The translations under genes were made by a program, and so were the position numbers. A model generated the notes under the pieces. It saw only the letters and a program-made list of their open reading frames with translations. It had not been told where the DNA came from and made no database searches. A DNA stretch of 21,968 nucleotides. It comes from a virus. Shown one piece after another: positions 8,202 to 14,460 of this stretch; positions within the stretch are counted from its first letter, which is position 1; each line of letters opens with the position of its first letter. The stretch covers positions 1-21,968 of IMG/VR virus record IMGVR_UViG_3300013006_000143. The stretch is one strand, 5' to 3'.

Positions 8202-8966
8202 TTATCCTGTAATGAAGTCAGGTGGTTCCTGATACTTGAGCAGTACTTCTTCTTCAATAGCCTGTATTGCTGTAGTGGCTTCCTCGTAAAGACGCGCACC
8301 GTTGAATGTAATGTTTCCTGGCAGCGGAATGCCCTCGTACTTAGACAAGTTGGCACCCCACTGCTGTTTGATGAGAGCCGTGGCGTATTTCTTCAGCATG
8401 GGATCGTTCCACGCTTCGCTGTATTCCGCGGGATCAATGATTGCGTATCCTTCAATCAAAATGTATTGGTTAGTGTCAAAATCACTCCAGTTCATGTCAA
8501 TATTCAGTTTATTGTTGTACTTGTTGAAGCGAATCTGCTTTTCAGGATCAAGCAGTTGCTGCAACATCTCAATGTACTGCATGGTGGACACATAGTAGTT
8601 CATGTTCATGTTGCCTGTGCGGAGTCCGTAGAAATCCGTGAGTGCCATCTGATATCGAACATTGAAAATGTTGTTGACCTGTAAGTTGAAGCCAACCTGA
8701 AACACCCTCGTGATATTAGCAATTTTTGGTCCGTTGGGATCAAGATTGTCCGTGTTGATATACTTGTTGGCGACATCTTGTGCAGTTATCTGATACTTCC
8801 AGTACTGCCGCTGCATACCCAACGAGTTCCAGTCATTAAAATACTGTATAGCCTGATCAAGACGATCTTCCACTTGGGAATCGTCCACATTGATTTCGAT
8901 TACTGGCGCACCTAGAGCGCGGAGGCAGTAGTCTTTGAATTCTTGTCGGGTGGTTGGCTTCGCCAT
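8202..8966 (-). CDS. 13: Neck protein gp13
   Basis: gp13 is the head-completion protein that binds the portal and stabilises packaged DNA with gp14. The 254-residue product starts MAKPTTRQEFKDYCLRALG and continues with VIEINVDDSQVEDRLD, the signature opening of T4-like gp13. Aromatic-rich helices follow (YFNDW, QRQYWKY), then a TRVFQV block. It is shorter than T4 gp13 (309 residues), as in aquatic T4-like phages. The ATG has a strong AAAGGAG site. A candidate late-promoter motif lies 17 nt upstream, so this gene may begin a separate transcript for the head-tail module. Confidence 0.93.
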   Translation of the reverse strand: MAKPTTRQEFKDYCLRALGAPVIEINVDDSQVEDRLDQAIQYFNDWNSLGMQRQYWKYQITAQDVANKYINTDNLDPNGPKIANITRVFQVGFNLQVNNIFNVRYQMALTDFYGLRTGNMNMNYYVSTMQYIEMLQQLLDPEKQIRFNKYNNKLNIDMNWSDFDTNQYILIEGYAIIDPAEYSEAWNDPMLKKYATALIKQQWGANLSKYEGIPLPGNITFNGARLYEEATTAIQAIEEEVLLKYQEPPDFITG

Positions 8967-8983
8967 CGTGTCTCCTTTACCCC

Positions 8984-8991
8984 TATTTAGA
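8984..8991 (-). promoter_or_regulatory. Candidate late promoter motif TCTAAATA upstream of gp13
   Basis: The octamer is identical to the one before gp19 and is also 17 nt from the ATG. It lies in the 36-nt gap after the 88-residue gene. A start 5-6 nt downstream would give a short leader beginning at AAAGGAG. It is one mismatch from T4 TATAAATA. Promoter activity is inferred. Confidence 0.45.
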
Positions 8992-9002
8992 AGACTACGC
9001 GG

Positions 9003-9269
9003 CTAGTGGTTTTCCTGCTGTAGCCTCTGCAACAATCTAGCCAATTCACCCTCACGGTTGCAGATGCGGTCGCATTCAGCATCGGTGGACGGTAGATACA
9101 GTAGATTGTGCCCGTCTGTAATGTAGTGCCGAACTCCTCGTTCGTACACTCGCGTGTGAAATCCGTGTGGAGCCGAATACCGAGGCTCTAATTTCAAAAA
9201 GTCGGAAAACCGATATTGGGTATCGTTGATCTGCACCGTTCCGTCTATTCCATAATGTATGAGTTTCAT
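9003..9269 (-). CDS. Small protein of unknown function between fibres and neck
   Basis: I do not recognise this 88-residue protein. It starts at the ATG at 9269 (MKLIHYGIDGTVQIND), 5 nt after the upstream stop; a TTG at 9278 in frame would overlap the upstream gene and is less likely. It is soluble-looking, with no signal peptide or membrane segment. The first half is beta-like with many aromatic and His residues (YRFSDFLKLEPRYSAPHGFH). The end, from about residue 66, is predicted helical and charged (DAECDRICNREGELARLLQRLQQ). The ribosome site is weak, suggesting coupling to the lectin gene before it. Position between fibre and neck genes suggests a virion or assembly role, but this is only contextual. 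Confidence 0.7.
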   Translation of the reverse strand: MKLIHYGIDGTVQINDTQYRFSDFLKLEPRYSAPHGFHTRVYERGVRHYITDGHNLLYLPSTDAECDRICNREGELARLLQRLQQENH

Positions 9270-9274
9270 ATGAA

Positions 9275-11167
9275 TCAACGACCAGGAGAAAACCCGTCAA
9301 TAGGAACAATAGCCTTTTCGTCAATAGTGTATTTAACTTCAGGAGCAGTGTACACCTTGGTGGTCTTGGACACCGCAGAAATTGTGAAAGATGGCGAGTT
9401 TGGGGTGACCTGTGCAGACAGTTTTTGCACAAAAGAATCACGACTCAATCCTTCAATCTGCCGCAAACTCGCAAAGTTACTGGATCCACTCACCGCTGAT
9501 TTCACCGATGCTGTATCTTGATACGAATATGTGTAGTAACCGGCAACATCGGAATACAGCGCAATCACCGCAGATTTACTGAATTGGTATGAAATACCGT
9601 CCGCGGAAAATATGGTGTACATTGCTCCGGAGGCTCCCGACAAAACAACTCCATCGTATAGCGTTCTCAAATCCTCAATATTTTGTTTTGTTGGCAGGAA
9701 GGAAAAAGGTCCACTAGAGAATGCTCCACCAGACACTCCAGTTGAGTACAGTTTAGGGAAGTCTCCAGACGCACCCGTGGCTCCACGCATGGCAGCGGAA
9801 CCAATCAGATACAGTTGAGTGTTGTCCGCAAGAGAAGACTTTACAGTCTTTACTTCAGCCAAGTTCTTCAACTGCACCACCGATGTGGGAATCAAGCACG
9901 CGCCGCTGTCGTATCCAAACACATATCCAGCAGACCCACCTGCAACATACGCAATATGCCCCGTGGAAATTCCCGAGAACAGCGGAAGCCCGTGTACAGA
10001 ATCCTGCATGGCATCAATTGTGCCCACATACAGGTTGCTCGTCTTAACATCGGGATCAGTATTGGTGTACATATGAGTAGAAATCACCTTGGACGGTCCG
10101 CTCACAGGGAATATGGATTCTCCCTCTGGTCCGTGTAAGGTGGTGTGCCAAATGGTGTACGCACCCGATGACTGACTAGTAGTTGGAACTGTGCAAGTGG
10201 TTCCGTGTGCAATACCGCGAAGAGCCGTGGATGAAGTGCCGCCGCTCACAACAATATCGTCCAAGTACCCCTTGAGCGGCTTGTTGCCGTGCGGACCACC
10301 ACCAATGGAGAACGGTGCAGCGTTGAATCGGATGTTGCCTGAAAGTCCTGTTTGTTTTGCAATGCGAGTGCCGTTCCAATATGTGGAAACACACGCAGAG
10401 TTGCCTTGGTTGCTGTACGCAAACGCAAAGTGGTGCCACTGATTCAGTGATACACCTGCGGGGGACGCATTCACCGTGTACTCAAATCCGGCTGAAGAAT
10501 ACGAGTTGGACGACACCATGAGCAGCATTCGTGTTGCGCTGTTGTCGTACTCCAATTGGAAAGAGTCGTTTACCGTACCTGCGGTTCCGCTGGTGGTCTT
10601 GGCAAGCACGATGGGATCGTATGCGCCTGACGGAGTGGACGAAAAGTACAGGAATCCCGATGCCATGAAGTACGGCAGCGAAGAGCCAGGATAGGTGTAG
10701 TCAGGAATGCGAAGACACGCAGCCTGTGTGTCGGTGTCCAAGTACGATCCCTTGAACTGCGCGCACTTCTGTCCCACGATGGTTCCGCTTGTCACGCCTA
10801 TGTTGGTGACAACGGTGGGGTTGTATGCCGTAGCCGTAGCCCCGCTCAGTACAAGATTGTTCACCACCGTTGGGTGCAGGGTGGACTGAAACAGGAGTTC
10901 TCCACGATTGAACTGACCAAACATCAGCCCTGTTAGTTTTTGTTCTGTGGTGGGTGGAAGTGTTATGGACGCAAAATAGGTGTCTCCCGCACCACCAGCA
11001 CCATATTTAAAAACTTCTGAAACAGAAACCACCGGAATAGACGAGTCTAGCACATACGGAACATACTGTGAATACACAGCAGGTTCGTAAGTGCGATCAT
11101 TAAACCCAACAATTGTTTGAGTTACTTCGCCGGTTGTTTTATTTACTAGGATCAGATTTTTTGCCAT
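9275..11167 (-). CDS. LamG/concanavalin A-like lectin domain virion protein (putative adhesin)
   Basis: This 630-residue protein carries a clear LamG-type jelly-roll (Laminin_G_3 / concanavalin A-like family) at about residues 105-310. The diagnostic stretch is QWHHFAFAYSNQG (about 243-255), then YWNGTRIAKQTG, PFSIGGGPHGNKPLKGYLDD and IVVSGG. Such domains usually bind carbohydrate, so a role in host surface recognition is likely. Residues 1-100 look like an attachment region and open MAKNLILVNKTTGEVTQTIV. Residues about 320-630 are beta-rich and Gly/Ser-rich and match no domain I can name. No catalytic motif is visible. The stop overlaps none of the following gene (5-nt gap). A 16-bp identity links this gene with the upstream spike gene at a PTTSQ peptide. 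Confidence 0.85.
   Translation of the reverse strand: MAKNLILVNKTTGEVTQTIVGFNDRTYEPAVYSQYVPYVLDSSIPVVSVSEVFKYGAGGAGDTYFASITLPPTTEQKLTGLMFGQFNRGELLFQSTLHPTVVNNLVLSGATATAYNPTVVTNIGVTSGTIVGQKCAQFKGSYLDTDTQAACLRIPDYTYPGSSLPYFMASGFLYFSSTPSGAYDPIVLAKTTSGTAGTVNDSFQLEYDNSATRMLLMVSSNSYSSAGFEYTVNASPAGVSLNQWHHFAFAYSNQGNSACVSTYWNGTRIAKQTGLSGNIRFNAAPFSIGGGPHGNKPLKGYLDDIVVSGGTSSTALRGIAHGTTCTVPTTSQSSGAYTIWHTTLHGPEGESIFPVSGPSKVISTHMYTNTDPDVKTSNLYVGTIDAMQDSVHGLPLFSGISTGHIAYVAGGSAGYVFGYDSGACLIPTSVVQLKNLAEVKTVKSSLADNTQLYLIGSAAMRGATGASGDFPKLYSTGVSGGAFSSGPFSFLPTKQNIEDLRTLYDGVVLSGASGAMYTIFSADGISYQFSKSAVIALYSDVAGYYTYSYQDTASVKSAVSGSSNFASLRQIEGLSRDSFVQKLSAQVTPNSPSFTISAVSKTTKVYTAPEVKYTIDEKAIVPIDGFSPGR
10238..10855 (-). 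other. LamG-like jelly-roll domain region
   Basis: This marks residues 105-310 of the lectin protein. The WHH followed by a beta strand, then a W.NG turn and a G.LDDI strand are the usual landmarks of the Laminin_G_3 fold. Boundaries are estimates from the reading, not from a profile search. Confidence 0.75.
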
Positions 11168-11187
11168 GTTTGTTTCCGCAAGTCAGA

Positions 11188-14100
11188 TTAACTATTTGTG
11201 TTGTAGAAAATAGAACTCTTCTTCCCGTTTGCCACCGCTCCACTTGGATCTGATGCGCCGTTTGCTGTGGTAACACTAGAACCGGTTGTAACACTGCCTG
11301 CGTAGGTCAATCCAATAGTACCGGCGGCATTTCCCGCTCCACATGACGCAAGGGGAGAATCTGATTTCCAATCAAACACCGCAGGCATAATCCATCCAAC
11401 TTTACGAACTGCTTCTCCTGATGTAGACCAAATACCAGCAGTTCTTCCACCACCCACGGTTGGTTGTGATCCGGTATTCTGCCACCAACGGTAGTACTGA
11501 CTAGTAGTTGGCAAATTGTATTTGAATCCGGGTGCGCGAGACATAATGTTTTGTGTTGGTGTGCCGCCAGCACTGAATATATGGGCAAGTTGAGTGGCTG
11601 CAATACTGCTGTCCGTGGTGATTCCTGCTGGAATTATTCCAAGTCGTGATCCCGAATTAATAGAATAGAAAGACAAATTTGGACTAATACCATTGGTGGC
11701 TGTGACTGCCGGACGGGTCTGTTCCGCTGTTCCAAAACCATCAAATGCAGACACGATATTAACTGTTTCGGGTTGGACGAATACACTGGATGCTTTAGAT
11801 GCAAGTAGAACTATCGCAGGCTCAACCGTACCAACACCAAGCCCACTCTGAATAGTAGTCCACGCGGGAGTTCCATACGGCTCAAACACACAAACAACCG
11901 CTGCGTGGAAATTATTTGCTCCTGTGCTTACACTGGGGAATTCAACCACAGAATTTACATCAGCAGCAACACAGGTTTGCTGAATAGTTCCTACTACTGT
12001 GTCTACACAAGGCTTGAACGCCTTGGCGTACACCGATCCCAAACCAGCGTATGAACCGTTTCGAACCATAACTGCGTGATTTGCTGCGCCATTGATAAGA
12101 AGTGCGCCCATTTCATCGAATTCAGAATTTTGTATATCACCACCATTTAATTTCTCATTGTGCCCCAAAGACGCAAGCAGTTTGGAACTGTCTGCCAAGT
12201 ACACTGCACGATTGTCGGCAGCAGTAAAAATCAAATTTTTGCGAACACTCAAAGTAGAGTTGCGATACACGCCCACTGATGTATCAAAACTGTCCGTTCC
12301 CGTGTGCCAACGGTAACTACGATAACCGGCTATGGGATACGGCAGTCCTGTTCCTGCTGTGGTTACGCCAGTAATTGATTGCCCACCTGCGGCAGTGGTC
12401 TTGAATGCGGTCTTTCCAATTTCAAACTTTCCGCCAGATAGAGTGGTTTCATTGTCGCTGAACGCGATGAATTCAAGTGTGTATCCGGTGCCCGTGCTAA
12501 TACTGTTGAAATCGTCTTGCAGCGAAAAACTCAATCCATTAATATCACCAACACGGTATCCGTACACATTCAGATTCTGATAGTAAGCGGGAACTGGAGT
12601 TCCGGCTACCGAGTGCGTGGATGTGTACTGCCCTGAACTATAAGCCGCAGTTCCACCGCCTGCAATGTTGGTTATGTATCCAAGTGTGTATCCAGTGGCA
12701 GCACCTGTTCGCATGAACACTGCGGCTGCTGTGTAGCCGTTTTGGAATGCTTGATTGGAGTTTGTTGTGTTTTCGATTCCACCCCAAGACGGTGGATACA
12801 TGAACGAGTAAGTGTTTCCGCTTGATGCAGAAGAACCCGCAAACACAGGAATCCGCAACACAAACTGAAAACGGGGCAGGGCACGGTTCGAATTTATCAC
12901 TGCACTGCGTACTGTGATATTAGAATTGTCGGTTGCCACAATTGCTTGTCTTCCGTACTGTATGAAGCAGCCTTGTTCTGTGTGATAGAACGCTGAAAAC
13001 GGAAGCAAACGGTCAACCTCGTATCCAATCTGTACTGTTGACGAGCGTGCATATATTCCAGTTTCCACATTAACTGCTGTGAGTACTGGAGTATTATCAG
13101 GATCACCTAGTTTGGCGAAAATGCTGTACGCACCAGAAGTATGTACTCCAGTGAATGTGGTGTATGAGTTTTCACTAGAAATATTTGCGTAAGTGGTAAT
13201 TGTGGAATTAACTGCACATATTGCAAACTCTGCGTGATACACACCCAAGTGACGAATGCCCACGGTGGCGTTTTCAGCGCGAAGCAATGCAGTACCCCAA
13301 AAAGACGCATTTACTTGCGGAGAAAATTCTTCCGTGGGATACAGTGCATTCAGTGCTTTGGTTTTGTTTGCGTTAGCATTAGGCACAGTAAAATCATTTG
13401 CTACAAGCATGAAATTGCGAATGGCTTTAATCGTTCCACCAGAGATATTGAACAGTGGTTTCGTACTTGTAGCAGTTCTCTGTATGACCACAGGAAAACT
13501 TGTCACCAAGTGCGGCTGATCGGTGATTTGAGAGTCACCCGCAGTCCTGGTTGGGTAGGTACTAACCGTGCCTTGTTGTCCGTAATATCCGTTGGGCTTG
13601 CTGTACTGATTTTCGGGATAGTTGCTGGCTACGCCGTGCCACGGAATGGTGTTTCCAATGCCATTGCTGACAGCACCTTTGGTGTGTGGGGAGAACGCAG
13701 GAATTCGTGGATCGGTGTTGGTATTCTTGAAGATGAGCCGCAAATCAGTGGTTGATGTGGTTGCGTCTGCAATCTGTGCAAGCCCGTAAATTCCATTGGC
13801 GTGTTCATAGGAGTATCCGTGATTAAAGAACATATCACCGTAAATACCACTGCGAGTGGAACGCCGATCCAATCCATTGTAAAACACACCAGTTGTGGGA
13901 TCACTATATGTGGCATTTGGATTGCCGGACGAACTCAATGACGGATTGCTGATAGCCACCCATCCGTTGGTGTCAGCGGCAACATATCCGTGGGTGTGCC
14001 CTGCAATGCAATTAGTGAGATTAACTGTGCCGGTGTGCCCGTGATACGAAATACGAGAAATGTCCCATGAGTAGTTCTGCACACGGTGCAAATACCGCTG

Positions 14101-14418
14101 CTTTACCGCTGCGGGATCGCCTTGAATAATAATGTTGCCGCCTTGTGGGTGGTACAGGTTGTCGGGAATTTCAGCATCCGAGTACGCATAGGTTCCACCC
14201 GCAAAGGTGATGTACAGTTGCCCATTGCCGGTGATGTTGTAGTTCTGTGCAAGGCTCCACGCCTTATTCAGCGAAAACACAGGCACATTGGCAGCCAGTC
14301 CAGTGTTGGAATCGCTGCCGTTGGGAGCCACATAGATGGTAAGGCTCGCGCCCGGCGCAATGATCTTTAAATCAAGAAGCGGATTGTTGGTTATAGATGG
14401 CAGTGATGAGTATGGCAT
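11188..14418 (-). CDS. Putative tailspike with N-terminal beta-helix (pectate-lyase-like) region
   Basis: This 1076-residue virion protein is probably a receptor-binding spike. Residues 28-58 read IYVAPNGSDSNTG...PVFSLNKAWSLA, and a following ITFAGGTYAYSD strand fits the classical entry into a right-handed parallel beta-helix. That motif (YV.pnGsDsn.G...Pf.tL..A) is common in polysaccharide lyases and phage depolymerase spikes. Short beta-strand rungs with repeated Asn/Thr/Ser turns follow for several hundred residues. No signal peptide, chaperone domain or named C-terminal domain is seen; the end (ANGKKSSIFYNTNS) is unremarkable. Enzymatic activity is possible but I see no catalytic set I could assign. 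The start has an AGGA site and lies 42 nt after the previous stop, behind a CTAAATA motif. Confidence 0.82.
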   Translation of the reverse strand: MPYSSLPSITNNPLLDLKIIAPGASLTIYVAPNGSDSNTGLAANVPVFSLNKAWSLAQNYNITGNGQLYITFAGGTYAYSDAEIPDNLYHPQGGNIIIQGDPAAVKQRYLHRVQNYSWDISRISYHGHTGTVNLTNCIAGHTHGYVAADTNGWVAISNPSLSSSGNPNATYSDPTTGVFYNGLDRRSTRSGIYGDMFFNHGYSYEHANGIYGLAQIADATTSTTDLRLIFKNTNTDPRIPAFSPHTKGAVSNGIGNTIPWHGVASNYPENQYSKPNGYYGQQGTVSTYPTRTAGDSQITDQPHLVTSFPVVIQRTATSTKPLFNISGGTIKAIRNFMLVANDFTVPNANANKTKALNALYPTEEFSPQVNASFWGTALLRAENATVGIRHLGVYHAEFAICAVNSTITTYANISSENSYTTFTGVHTSGAYSIFAKLGDPDNTPVLTAVNVETGIYARSSTVQIGYEVDRLLPFSAFYHTEQGCFIQYGRQAIVATDNSNITVRSAVINSNRALPRFQFVLRIPVFAGSSASSGNTYSFMYPPSWGGIENTTNSNQAFQNGYTAAAVFMRTGAATGYTLGYITNIAGGGTAAYSSGQYTSTHSVAGTPVPAYYQNLNVYGYRVGDINGLSFSLQDDFNSISTGTGYTLEFIAFSDNETTLSGGKFEIGKTAFKTTAAGGQSITGVTTAGTGLPYPIAGYRSYRWHTGTDSFDTSVGVYRNSTLSVRKNLIFTAADNRAVYLADSSKLLASLGHNEKLNGGDIQNSEFDEMGALLINGAANHAVMVRNGSYAGLGSVYAKAFKPCVDTVVGTIQQTCVAADVNSVVEFPSVSTGANNFHAAVVCVFEPYGTPAWTTIQSGLGVGTVEPAIVLLASKASSVFVQPETVNIVSAFDGFGTAEQTRPAVTATNGISPNLSFYSINSGSRLGIIPAGITTDSSIAATQLAHIFSAGGTPTQNIMSRAPGFKYNLPTTSQYYRWWQNTGSQPTVGGGRTAGIWSTSGEAVRKVGWIMPAVFDWKSDSPLASCGAGNAAGTIGLTYAGSVTTGSSVTTANGASDPSGAVANGKKSSIFYNTNS

Positions 14419-14447
14419 GGTGATTCCTGTGGTGTGCTTTTACTACC

Positions 14448-14455
14448 TATTTAGC
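14448..14455 (-). promoter_or_regulatory. Candidate late promoter-like motif GCTAAATA upstream of the spike gene
   Basis: GCTAAATA followed by GG lies 5 nt after the stop of the collar fibre, in a 42-nt gap. It shares CTAAATA with the motifs before gp13 and gp19 but is 29 nt rather than 17 nt from the ATG. It has two mismatches from T4 TATAAATA. This is the weakest of the three sites. Confidence 0.3.
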
Positions 14456-14460
14456 GTTTA

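Noticed and set aside
9270-9278. TTG start for the 88-residue gene
   Set aside because: An ATG three codons downstream gives a clean 5-nt gap after the previous stop, and nothing supports the TTG.
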